A DNA stretch of 57,321 nucleotides from Bacteroidia bacterium. GTDB lineage: Bacteria > Bacteroidota > Bacteroidia > NS11-12g > UBA9320. This document shows, piece after piece, positions 34,149-42,352 of the stretch. How positions within the stretch are numbered: the stretch's first letter is position 1; each line of letters opens with the position of its first letter. The notes below the pieces were generated by a model. The model saw nothing but the letters and a program-made list of their open reading frames with translations, did not search any database and was not told the DNA's origin. A program made the position numbers and the translations under genes. The DNA is taken from assembly GCA_020053795.1 (NCBI GenBank), contig JAGVMN010000051.1, forward strand, positions 1-57,321, given 5' to 3'.

Positions 34149-35566
34149 TTCTTGCTTTGAATGATCTCTTTTAAATACTTGTATCTCAATTTCACTTCTG
34201 TTTCTATCGTTTGTTCAAATGCTTTCCAGTTTCCTTCATTAAAATTGATGACCATTAACAACCACAAGTATAAGTCATTCTTGTCCAAATGTTGATCGTG
34301 GCCCGAAACTTCCAATGTCGGCATGTACTTACCTTCTTTATACATCTGAAGCGATACCGTGTTCAGATTTTCATCTACCAACAAAACAGAACCACCATGA
34401 AACGGCATTTCGTCCAACGTATCTACCACCCAACCGCCACTATTGTAAACCTTCATATAAGATTCGTATCCCTCAAAATTCATGTCCTGTTCGAATGGTT
34501 TATGGGTATGACCAAAAAGAAAGGTCAAGTCTGTCGGAAAATTGCCGTTCAACTCAAATTCCAGTTGATTTCTGATAAACACCTCTATATATTTATGAAG
34601 ACCTAAAACGGTTTCAGGGGTTAGAATGCCATCCTGTGATCTTTCATTGGCGGCTGCTTTTCCGACGGTTAGTTTCAGTACTTCTTCCAACACTTCCTTC
34701 TCAATCCATTTCTTTACAGGGTTGTGCTGACTGAGAGAAATACTTTCAGCAAAAGAATCTATCAAACGGCTCACCTGTTCAGGGTCCTGCATTTTGTCGT
34801 AAAGCAATGAAACATCTTTACCTACATTACCTGAGCGGCCCAGTGTTGACCAGAAAAAATCAATCCAGGCATAATTTTCTGATTCCAGATCATTCAACAA
34901 AGCGGGTGGAATACGATCGGGGAAGAACAGAGAATCAACGGTGGTCATCAATGAGTACATGGACTCTATAAAATGACCATGACTGACTACCAAACATTTT
35001 TCTTTCTGATGGTGTAACAATGCAAAAGCCGGATAAATAGCCCTGACTGCTACACCTTTTTCTTTCAGGTGTGGATATACGTGAGCCAATGATGTTAAAT
35101 AGCGGGACTCTATTTGTGCAGGGTTGAACATTTGAGTCATATGAACCGCCGCATCGATTCTTTCTCCTGGTTTCAACCCTTGAATATTATCTATAAAATG
35201 GGCATATCGTGCTGTTTCCCATAGGTTGTGATCATGGTTTCCGGGAATGATAATCATTTCCCTGTCGAACAACCATTCACTTTCATCTTCCGGCATAGCC
35301 AGCTCTAAAAACCTTTGAAAGGCCATTGCCGCTTCATTTGCTGTAGTAAGAGCCAGTTCAATAAGGTCTCCGTTGAAAATTATTTGTGGTCTTTTACGCT
35401 CAGGATTTTTCGAAATAACTTCTCTGAGGCAAGTAATCAATTTCTCAAGTACAGGACTTGCCTTGCTATTATCCGTAACATAAGTTCCCGGTTTCAGGTT
35501 AGTCATCAAACTGTTTTCCGCACCCATGTGTAAATCGGAAACAACGACGTATTTAATTTCCGGCAT
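34145..35566 (-). CDS. Calcineurin-like metallophosphoesterase
   Basis: The product is 473 aa from ATG 35566 (MPEIKYVVVSDLHMGAEN). The frame extends upstream to 35659 inside the preceding gene, but that extension has no domain character. The dinuclear metal motifs are all present: SDLHMG, FNGDLIEL, IPGNHDHN, VVSHGHFIE and LFGHTHKPFE. The insert between them (about 120-330) is long for the family and partly helical. There is no signal peptide, so it is cytosolic. The substrate is unknown; a cyclic nucleotide or a phospho-lipid headgroup is possible given its neighbours. It overlaps the upstream GMC gene by 14 nt and the downstream cyclase by 4 nt. Confidence 0.85.
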   Translation of the reverse strand: MPEIKYVVVSDLHMGAENSLMTNLKPGTYVTDNSKASPVLEKLITCLREVISKNPERKRPQIIFNGDLIELALTTANEAAMAFQRFLELAMPEDESEWLFDREMIIIPGNHDHNLWETARYAHFIDNIQGLKPGERIDAAVHMTQMFNPAQIESRYLTSLAHVYPHLKEKGVAVRAIYPAFALLHHQKEKCLVVSHGHFIESMYSLMTTVDSLFFPDRIPPALLNDLESENYAWIDFFWSTLGRSGNVGKDVSLLYDKMQDPEQVSRLIDSFAESISLSQHNPVKKWIEKEVLEEVLKLTVGKAAANERSQDGILTPETVLGLHKYIEVFIRNQLEFELNGNFPTDLTFLFGHTHKPFEQDMNFEGYESYMKVYNSGGWVVDTLDEMPFHGGSVLLVDENLNTVSLQMYKEGKYMPTLEVSGHDQHLDKNDLYLWLLMVINFNEGNWKAFEQTIETEVKLRYKYLKEIIQSKN

Positions 35567-38500
35567 TTTGTGTGTTTTCTGAATTCTGAAATTGTTCGAG
35601 ATGTTCCAAAATAAGCGGGTACACATCTTTGTCGGCATCTTTTCCGTACATACAATCATTGTGGCCGTAGTTCGGAATTACATGTCGCTTGTAATTCTTA
35701 TCGCCAAATAAAGCGACTAACTTGTTGTACGTATTGAGCGTGCTTTCCGGATTAAAAACCTGGTTGAATTCCCCGTGAATAAAGGTAATAGGCATTTGCA
35801 ATTTGTCAAATTCCGGCATGTAGTTGTCGTTGCCCTCGGCGTCCACAAGCTTACCTTCTCTAACCATTGCCGAAAGTTGCTCATAAGTTCTCATATTGGC
35901 AATCTGAAACATTTCAACCTGAGCGGTATGGGTAGGATCATTTAATTGTGAATGTTCATATAAGGGTCCGAACATAAAAGTTAGTCTGTGACAGGACGGA
36001 CTGTTGCATACTCCGGCAAGAGGTGTGGTATAAAGTTTCAGGAACTTGTCAAACAGTTTGTCCTCCCAATCGGAGTTTTCATCTGCATAGGCAGTTAGGG
36101 TTTTAATACCCAATGCTTCAAGGAGTTGCGGTGTATGCAGGCCACATTTCCAACGAACCTGCGGAGCCGGTACAAAGTCACTGGCAATCTGAGCTGAGAT
36201 GATAGAACGAACACCCCGCAATCCTCTCATCACTGCCATAAAAACTGTAATAGATCCAACGCAATGGGCCATGATGTCTATTTCTGAAACCCCTGTCACA
36301 TCTTGAATCACTTTTATAGCTCCGGGATAATCGTACATGGCAATCGAATCTAATGTCTGAGGCTTGGAAGCACTCGGCAACAAGTTGCTCAATCTGAAAT
36401 CAAACAACCAAACATCATAGCCTCTTTCATAAAAGTACTCGGCCATGTTCGTGTCAAGGGTATCAATTGAAAAAGTCAGACGATTGCCGCTGAAGCCGTG
36501 TACCATCAGCAATGGTCCTTTAGAACCTCCGTTATAACGGGTTAATAAAAGTTCCACTCCGTCTTCTGTTTCAAAGGGATGAAATTCCGGTGGGCACAAT
36601 CGCAAGGGTCTTCTGACGCGACGCTGTGCAGGATCGTAATATTTATCGGGGATAAAAATGCCGCCGTATTCGTAAAACAGTGACTTGGCAAAATACTTTC
36701 CAAATTTGGCTTCGGCCTTCACTGACTCTACAAATGACGGGGAGTTAACTGCTTTCATCGTTCCCATCTGCGTTATGAAGTCCGAAGGTTTGATCACCAG
36801 TATCCCCTGCCCTGCTATTTTCCCTTTATCATCTGCTCCTTCATAAATGGTGATGTAAAGGGTGGAACTGTCGTGCCATAGTCTCAATATGGAGTTGTGT
36901 TGTATGATTTTGAAACCTTTGAAATAATAGTCCTTGCCTTCTTCTGTCACCAGCTTCATTCTGTATTTCATCAATCTGGTATTGACATCGTCGGTGTCAT
37001 TTACAAAGAGATTGAAAAAGCCTTCAACCGCCGAAATGGGTTCATTGGACAAGCCCGGGGCCAGCACCGTACCAACCATTCGGGCTTCGTGCTTTGGATT
37101 TGTAGTCATCTCTTCTACATCTTCACTTCTGATAGTCAGCACAAACTCAAAACTGTTATTGGTCTCCTCCCCCATTTCCAGGGCCGATTGGTAGTCGTCG
37201 TTCTTAACCCCAAAAGTGAAAAAGCCTTTCATTTTCTCGGTGAACTCTATCCCGACGGTATTAGGATTGTCGGGTTGCTTTTTAGCCGATGGCAAGGTAT
37301 AATCTATATGCCAGCCCCTGTCGGCAGCCAATAAGGCCACACATCTTTCGGAGACCGCAGAAATGGTATAAAGCGGATTCACGCCCAAAGAAAATGGTAT
37401 AACCGAGCCGTCTGTCACATAAAGGCTGTCATAAACACTTGTCTCAGACTCGCCATCGTACACCTGACCCTTTTGATTTACGACTCCCTCGCTGCAGCTA
37501 TCTGCCATGCAACATCCACCAAGTGGATGCACAGTAATCAAATCTTCTTTCATCACCTCGCTCCACGTTGGGTTTTTTACATAGATGCCATTCAAGGCTC
37601 TGGTGGCCATCCTCAGCTTGTGGTCAACTTTTTCAAAAATGGCTTCCCTGCCCACGTTAGGGTAATTTATGTTCAAGCGGTTGTTAACCATTTCCAGTTT
37701 TCCGGCACTCCTGTCGTGAGACATCACAAGATAAGTCTGGGTGTTTTTCATGGCACCTGTATATGCCCCTAAAAAGACACTCTTTGTTTGCCTCAGAAAA
37801 CGAACAAAACGTTTCCAAAGATTATCTTTCTTTACTTCATTGATGCCTTCTAAAGCAGCCGAAACAGCCAGCAAATCGGGCAGAATTTTGGAAATGGCTC
37901 CGGGTCCTACGGCATCTTCGATAATCATCCCGTCATAAACATCAGGTGTATCTCTCATGTCAATGACGCTGGTTATGCAGGGCCCTGCGGTATGCGGTGC
38001 TTTTGGAATGGCCTTTTTGCCATAGCCAACCCCATTTATTTGCTTGTCGGTGTTGTACCCAAACCCAAGCACATCTCCATTTCCTGAAAAATTATGGCCA
38101 AGTTTATGGGAAAGCTTTAACCCTTTCTGTTTCGATCTGAGCAGTATTTGGGTTGAACCAAGAGTTCCTGCTGACAGTATCACAAGGTCTGCTTCGACAA
38201 AAGCTCCGGCTGCCCTAAACTTTGTTTCTCCGGAACCGGCTACATTGAAATGCACGAGCCAACGGCCATCCTTCCGCTCAATTTCATTGACCACAGCACC
38301 CGTGTAAATCTCTGCCCCGTGGTTTCTGGCATCGGGCAGATAGTTCATCAGCAGCGTATTCTTGGCGTGGTTATTACAGCCCGAACAACAATCGCCACAC
38401 ATGTTGCAGGGTTTTTGAACCACCCCGACATGGTTTGGGCCATCCACATCAAAATTGACATTGATGTTTGTCCTGTAAAAAGTCTGACCATTGGTATCAG

Positions 38501-39002
38501 CAGACTTCTTCAAACCGTTTATTTTGTCCAGATGAATATGTTCAGGCAGTGGGTTGGGCTTCAACATTTCGGCCGCGAGATCGTAACCCTTTTGAAACAA
38601 ACTGTTCGGGTCTTTGAATTCCCTTCTCAGTTCGTCCGGCCATCCCTGATCGTCGAACAATCTAACATCCGGCTTTATTGATACATTGGCATTAATAAGC
38701 GAAGTACCCCCCAGCCCACAACCAACCAAAACGCTCATACCCTGATGTACATGCACATCGAACATAGAAGTGGGAGAACCGATGTCATCCTTTTCCGTGT
38801 GTACCTGCATGCTTTCGGCGGCGTCTTTCAGATTGTTCGGATATTGTCCGGGTACAATTTCATGGCCGCGTTCCAATAGGCAAACCTGTTTTCCTGCTCT
38901 GGCAAGCCTTGATGCGGCAATAGAACCGCCGTAACCGGAGCCGATAACGACGACCTGGTAACTCGATTTTATTTGTTCGATGGGGGATGAAAGATTGTTC
39001 AT
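35553..39002 (-). CDS. GMC oxidoreductase fused to a cysteine-nucleophile alpha/beta hydrolase
   Basis: The product is 1149 aa from ATG 39002. The longer frame to TTG 39023 overlaps the promoter box. The N-terminal half is a cholesterol-oxidase-like GMC flavoprotein: VVIGSGYGGSIAASRLA (GxGxxG at 21-26), VGCGLGGTSLINANV, ILSAGTLGSTQILLRS and the C-terminal VHPLGGC (about 492) with GVNPLYTISA. A five-Cys cluster lies at 199-209 (CNMCGDCCSGC). A linker domain (about 600-790) of unknown type follows, then an alpha/beta hydrolase: LMVHGFSGNRLTF (about 833), elbow AHCVGS with Cys914 in place of Ser, and His1114 in PNYGHND. It probably oxidises and cleaves a lipid or sterol-like substrate. There is no signal peptide. 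Confidence 0.88.
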   Translation of the reverse strand: MNNLSSPIEQIKSSYQVVVIGSGYGGSIAASRLARAGKQVCLLERGHEIVPGQYPNNLKDAAESMQVHTEKDDIGSPTSMFDVHVHQGMSVLVGCGLGGTSLINANVSIKPDVRLFDDQGWPDELRREFKDPNSLFQKGYDLAAEMLKPNPLPEHIHLDKINGLKKSADTNGQTFYRTNINVNFDVDGPNHVGVVQKPCNMCGDCCSGCNNHAKNTLLMNYLPDARNHGAEIYTGAVVNEIERKDGRWLVHFNVAGSGETKFRAAGAFVEADLVILSAGTLGSTQILLRSKQKGLKLSHKLGHNFSGNGDVLGFGYNTDKQINGVGYGKKAIPKAPHTAGPCITSVIDMRDTPDVYDGMIIEDAVGPGAISKILPDLLAVSAALEGINEVKKDNLWKRFVRFLRQTKSVFLGAYTGAMKNTQTYLVMSHDRSAGKLEMVNNRLNINYPNVGREAIFEKVDHKLRMATRALNGIYVKNPTWSEVMKEDLITVHPLGGCCMADSCSEGVVNQKGQVYDGESETSVYDSLYVTDGSVIPFSLGVNPLYTISAVSERCVALLAADRGWHIDYTLPSAKKQPDNPNTVGIEFTEKMKGFFTFGVKNDDYQSALEMGEETNNSFEFVLTIRSEDVEEMTTNPKHEARMVGTVLAPGLSNEPISAVEGFFNLFVNDTDDVNTRLMKYRMKLVTEEGKDYYFKGFKIIQHNSILRLWHDSSTLYITIYEGADDKGKIAGQGILVIKPSDFITQMGTMKAVNSPSFVESVKAEAKFGKYFAKSLFYEYGGIFIPDKYYDPAQRRVRRPLRLCPPEFHPFETEDGVELLLTRYNGGSKGPLLMVHGFSGNRLTFSIDTLDTNMAEYFYERGYDVWLFDFRLSNLLPSASKPQTLDSIAMYDYPGAIKVIQDVTGVSEIDIMAHCVGSITVFMAVMRGLRGVRSIISAQIASDFVPAPQVRWKCGLHTPQLLEALGIKTLTAYADENSDWEDKLFDKFLKLYTTPLAGVCNSPSCHRLTFMFGPLYEHSQLNDPTHTAQVEMFQIANMRTYEQLSAMVREGKLVDAEGNDNYMPEFDKLQMPITFIHGEFNQVFNPESTLNTYNKLVALFGDKNYKRHVIPNYGHNDCMYGKDADKDVYPLILEHLEQFQNSENTQNAGN

Positions 39003-39020
39003 AGCTGGTAATTTGGTTGC

Positions 39021-39028
39021 CAAAAATA
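39021..39028 (-). promoter_or_regulatory. -7 promoter box TATTTTTG of the GMC/phosphoesterase/cyclase unit
   Basis: A perfect TAnnTTTG on the minus strand, 18 nt before ATG 39002. Its last three bases coincide with the alternative TTG start, so that start is rejected. Confidence 0.6.
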
Positions 39029-39152
39029 AACATTTAGATTAAAGTGGAGTATTTGGTTGTAAATTTTAATTGTTGTTTGCATTTGTACAGAGCCATCTGA
39101 AGCCCGTTTTGTTGGCTGATACGATTTGTCTTCAAAACCTGCATCGCGAAGC

Positions 39153-39209
39153 GTACTTGGTTGGCAAGCATACGTCGAAGACCCGAAGAGTTCAGCATGA
39201 CCAAAGTAC
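39153..39209. repeat. Possible repetitive palindromic element between GMC and trpS genes
   Basis: GTACTTGGT at 39153-39161 pairs with ACCAAAGTAC at 39200-39209 with one bulged base. The intervening sequence on the minus strand (GTCATGCTGAACTCTTCGGG, then CTTCGACG) resembles the widespread GTCATGCTGAACT-type intergenic repeat. No RAYT piece is close by. Homology to other genomic copies is not testable from this window. Confidence 0.35.
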
Positions 39210-39277
39210 TCCGCCAGCCATTAAAAAATTCCCTTCGGCATTTCTCCACAACAACCAAACTATCAAAGCAGACCTCT

Positions 39278-39285
39278 TATATTTG
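39278..39285 (+). promoter_or_regulatory. -7 promoter box TATATTTG of trpS
   Basis: A perfect TAnnTTTG, 9 nt before the TTG start at 39295. It excludes the in-frame upstream extension as coding sequence. Confidence 0.55.
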
Positions 39286-39294
39286 CCCAAAACC

Positions 39295-40296
39295 TTGAAA
39301 AAGATCGTTGTCAGCGGTATCCGGCCTACGGGCAAACTCCATTTGGGAAACTATTTTGGGGCGGTCACCAATTTCCTGAAGATGCAGGATGACTATGATT
39401 GTTTCTTCTTTATCGCAGATATTCATTCGTTAACGACACACCCCAATCCGGCAGATTTACACGGTAATGTCCGTCAGGTTTTTGCCGAGTATCTGGCCAT
39501 GGGCCTCGATCCTGAAAAATGTGCTTTGTTCATACAATCGGATATTCCAGAAATTTCGGAGTTGTACACCTATATGAATATGAACGCCTATATAGGTGAG
39601 TTGGAGCGTTCGGCATCTTTCAAAGAAAAAATAAGAACACAGCCCGATAATGTAAACGCCGGTTTGCTCACATACCCGGTGCTGATGGCCGTTGATATTC
39701 TGATACACAAAGCTGATTTAGTTCCGGTTGGGAAGGATCAGGAACAACATCTGGAAATGACGCGGCAATTCGGTAATAGGTTCAACAGATTACACAATGT
39801 TGAAATCTTTCCCGAGCCCAAAGCATTTAGCATTGGCGGGAATCTGGCAAAAGTACCGGGACTCACGGGGCAAGGAAAGATGAGCAAAAGCGGCAGCGAA
39901 AATGATGCTCTTTTTTTTGACGAAGACGAACAGTCCATCACCAAAAAGATTATGAAGGCCGTGACCGATACCGGACCGTTGACCCCGTTTCAAATGCCAA
40001 CGCAGGAAGTGCAAAACCTTTTTGATCTCATGGCACTTGTTTCTGATCAGTCAACACTGCAACATTTCAAAGATGTTTACGCCAATTGCACGATCCGGTA
40101 CGGCGATTTGAAAAAACAACTGGCCGAGGATATGAATATTTTCCTCAAACCATTCCGGCAGAAGATAAAAGATGCCTTATCAAATGAAACCGTTCTGGCC
40201 CATGCGGCCAGTATGGGTGCAGAAAAAGCAAGAGAAAGTGCCGGTAAAACCATGAGGGAGATTCGGGAAATTATAGGCTTTAAAAAATTTTATTGA
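39295..40296 (+). CDS. trpS: Tryptophanyl-tRNA synthetase
   Basis: The product is 333 aa from TTG 39295, the normal bacterial TrpS length. KKIVVSGIRPTGKLHLGNYFGAV carries the HIGH-equivalent (HLGN), GLTGQGKMSKSGSEND the KMSKS loop, and DILIHKADLVPVGKDQEQHLEMTR the tryptophan/ATP pocket. The enzyme is class Ic and charges tRNA-Trp. The frame is open back to 39070 but those 75 codons contain repeat-like sequence and a promoter, so they are not part of the gene. It is divergent from the GMC unit. Confidence 0.94.
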   Translation: MKKIVVSGIRPTGKLHLGNYFGAVTNFLKMQDDYDCFFFIADIHSLTTHPNPADLHGNVRQVFAEYLAMGLDPEKCALFIQSDIPEISELYTYMNMNAYIGELERSASFKEKIRTQPDNVNAGLLTYPVLMAVDILIHKADLVPVGKDQEQHLEMTRQFGNRFNRLHNVEIFPEPKAFSIGGNLAKVPGLTGQGKMSKSGSENDALFFDEDEQSITKKIMKAVTDTGPLTPFQMPTQEVQNLFDLMALVSDQSTLQHFKDVYANCTIRYGDLKKQLAEDMNIFLKPFRQKIKDALSNETVLAHAASMGAEKARESAGKTMREIREIIGFKKFY

Positions 40297-40354
40297 ACGT
40301 TTTTACTTCAAAATATTGTTTATTTGAACGGAACAAAAAATCACAGAAAAAATC

Positions 40355-40972
40355 ATGATGCATATAGCTGTTGCCGGAAACATAGGATCTGGAAAAACAA
40401 CCCTTACCAGACTTTTAAGCCGGCACTACGATTGGGAACCCCATTACGAGGTATTGGATGACAATCCTTATATCAGAGATTTTTATGAAGACATGCACCG
40501 ATGGTCTTTCAATCTACAGATATATTTCCTCAACAGCCGCTTCAATGCCATTCAAAGAATGAGGCAAATGAGCCGCTCGGTTATTCAGGACAGGACGATT
40601 TATGAAGATGCTTACATCTTTGCACCCAATCTTCACGCCATGGGGTTGATGAGCACACGGGATTTCGACACCTACCAAAGCCTCTTTGCAAGTGTAAAAT
40701 CTATGTTGCAACCACCCGACATATTGGTTTATCTAAGGGCGGGAATACCGGCATTAGTAAATCAGATTCAGAAACGCGGAAGAGATTATGAAGACTCCAT
40801 AAGACTCGATTACCTGAAAAGGCTGAATGAGCGTTACGAAGCATGGATTTCTACTTATAGAGAAGGGAAGCTTTTAATCATTGAGGTTGATGATCTTGAC
40901 TTTGAAGCAAAGGCTGAAGACCTTGGAACCATTATCAATAAAATTGACACCGAAATACACGGTTTGTTTTAA
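40355..40972 (+). CDS. Deoxynucleoside kinase (dCK/dGK family)
   Basis: The product is 205 aa. The P-loop GNIGSGKTTLTRLL (about 8-21), the substrate-binding EPHYEVLDDNPYIRDFYED, the catalytic DRTIYEDAYIFA and the LID-like QIQKRGRDYEDSIRLDYL segment place it in the deoxyribonucleoside kinase family. It phosphorylates deoxynucleosides for salvage. Nucleoside specificity cannot be read safely. It begins 58 bp after trpS. In the 200 bp that follow I see only the bamD promoter. Confidence 0.88.
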   Translation: MMHIAVAGNIGSGKTTLTRLLSRHYDWEPHYEVLDDNPYIRDFYEDMHRWSFNLQIYFLNSRFNAIQRMRQMSRSVIQDRTIYEDAYIFAPNLHAMGLMSTRDFDTYQSLFASVKSMLQPPDILVYLRAGIPALVNQIQKRGRDYEDSIRLDYLKRLNERYEAWISTYREGKLLIIEVDDLDFEAKAEDLGTIINKIDTEIHGLF

Positions 40973-41128
40973 TGATCTCTTATATTTCAAATGACTCGCG
41001 TAGATTCTGTACTTGGATGAATTTTAATCTAAAGTCAAATACACTTTAACCGATAAATTGGTCTTTCGGGCAGGTTACATGTACACATTGCTAACATTTT
41101 GCGTTACAGCTAAAGGATTCAAATAAGT

Positions 41129-41160
41129 TTTGACCAATAGAAGTTTAGAACGTATTTTTG
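41129..41160 (+). promoter_or_regulatory. Full -33/-7 promoter of the bamD-rpoZ-coaBC unit
   Basis: TTTG at 41129-41132, a 20-nt spacer and TATTTTTG at 41153-41160 match both halves of the Bacteroidota promoter. The bamD ATG is 12 nt downstream at 41173. It is the most complete promoter in the window. Confidence 0.7.
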
Positions 41161-41172
41161 CAGACTTTTAAA

Positions 41173-42021
41173 ATGAGGTACCTGAGTTTAATATTAGCCA
41201 TTTCAATTGTTACGCTTGCGGGTTGTAACCAATACGCCCGACTGTTGAAAAAGGGAACGGTTGAAGAGAAATATGCTGCCGCTGTCAAATATTACAACAA
41301 AAAAGACTACGTCAGGGCAACACCATTGTTAGAGGAACTGCTTGGAAACTTCAAAATGAAAAAAGAAGCACCTGAGATTTATATGATGTATTCCTATAGT
41401 CATTTTTATCAAAGAGAATATACACTTGCCGGATATCATTTCAAGAATTTTGTTGAAACATATATTTACAGCCCGCGAAAGGAAGAGGCTGCTTTCATGT
41501 ATTCCAGTTGCGAGTTTAACAAAAGCATGCCATACGATCTCGATCAAAGTAATACCAAATCGGCCATCAGTACCATTCAGGTTTTCATCAACCAATATCC
41601 TGAAAGTAAATACATGGATAACTGCAATTTAATGATGGATCGGCTGCGGGGCCGGTTACACAAAAAGGCCTATGAGACCGCCTTGCTTTATTATCATATC
41701 GAAGATTATAAAGCGGCTATGGTAGCCTTAACGGTAGCGGTCAGTGATTTTCCGGATATTCCATGGAAAGACGAAATGACTTTTTTGACTTTTAAATCGG
41801 CTTATCTTTATGCAAAAAAGAGCGTAACATCAGTGCAGAAAGAGCGATACCTCAACGCCGAAATGTTTTATAAAGAGTACATGGATGAGTTTGGACGAGG
41901 CGGTGCCTATATTGAAGATGCTGAAAAATATTATAAAAAACTGTTATCCGAAAAAAGCGAAGTCGAATCAAAATTGATTGCCATTAAACAAGAAGCAGCT
42001 AAAAACAACGAGAACAAGTAA
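41173..42021 (+). CDS. bamD: Outer-membrane assembly lipoprotein BamD
   Basis: The product is 282 aa from ATG 41173; five upstream in-frame codons lie inside the promoter. The lipobox is TLAGC with Cys18, then NQYARLLKKGTVEEKYAAAVKYYNKKDYVRATPLLEEL, the first TPR of BamD. Further TPR-like units follow (YHFKNFVETYIYSPRKEEA, STIQVFINQYPESKY). It docks on BamA and feeds beta-barrel folding, needed here for many barrel proteins including the T9SS parts. rpoZ starts 4 bp after its stop. Confidence 0.92.
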   Translation: MRYLSLILAISIVTLAGCNQYARLLKKGTVEEKYAAAVKYYNKKDYVRATPLLEELLGNFKMKKEAPEIYMMYSYSHFYQREYTLAGYHFKNFVETYIYSPRKEEAAFMYSSCEFNKSMPYDLDQSNTKSAISTIQVFINQYPESKYMDNCNLMMDRLRGRLHKKAYETALLYYHIEDYKAAMVALTVAVSDFPDIPWKDEMTFLTFKSAYLYAKKSVTSVQKERYLNAEMFYKEYMDEFGRGGAYIEDAEKYYKKLLSEKSEVESKLIAIKQEAAKNNENK

Positions 42022-42025
42022 CGTT

Positions 42026-42352
42026 ATGAATAAATATACAGATGTACCCTCATCAACTGTACCCCGCGATACGCGTACTTTAGATGAAAGAACTGGAAAT
42101 CTTTATGAGACAGTGGTTATTCTCTCAAAAAGAGCCAATCAGATTGCCGCTCAAATGAAAGATGAACTTCACGGCAAACTGGAAGAATTTACCACAGATA
42201 ATGACAACCTGGAAGAGGTATTTGAAAACCGCGAGCAGATAGAAATATCTAAATATTACGAATCCTTGCCGAAACCAACATTGATGGCAACAGAAGAATT
42301 TTTGCAGGGAAAGGTTTATTTCAGAAACCCTTCCAAAGATGCTCCACAATAA
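42026..42352 (+). CDS. rpoZ: RNA polymerase omega subunit
   Basis: The product is 108 aa from ATG 42026 (MNKYTDVPSSTVPRDTRTLDERTGNLYE). The omega signature is ETVVILSKRANQIAAQMKDEL, with a longer acidic C-terminus than in proteobacteria, as is usual in Bacteroidota. It stabilises the beta-prime subunit. The next gene overlaps it by 14 nt. bamD-rpoZ-coaBC-DUF4835 is a conserved order in the phylum, which supports the call for this short protein. Confidence 0.88.
   Translation: MNKYTDVPSSTVPRDTRTLDERTGNLYETVVILSKRANQIAAQMKDELHGKLEEFTTDNDNLEEVFENREQIEISKYYESLPKPTLMATEEFLQGKVYFRNPSKDAPQ

Noticed and set aside
39070-39294. N-terminal extension of TrpS by 75 codons
   Set aside because: It contains a promoter box and repeat-like sequence, and TrpS family length and start (KKIVVSG) fit TTG 39295.
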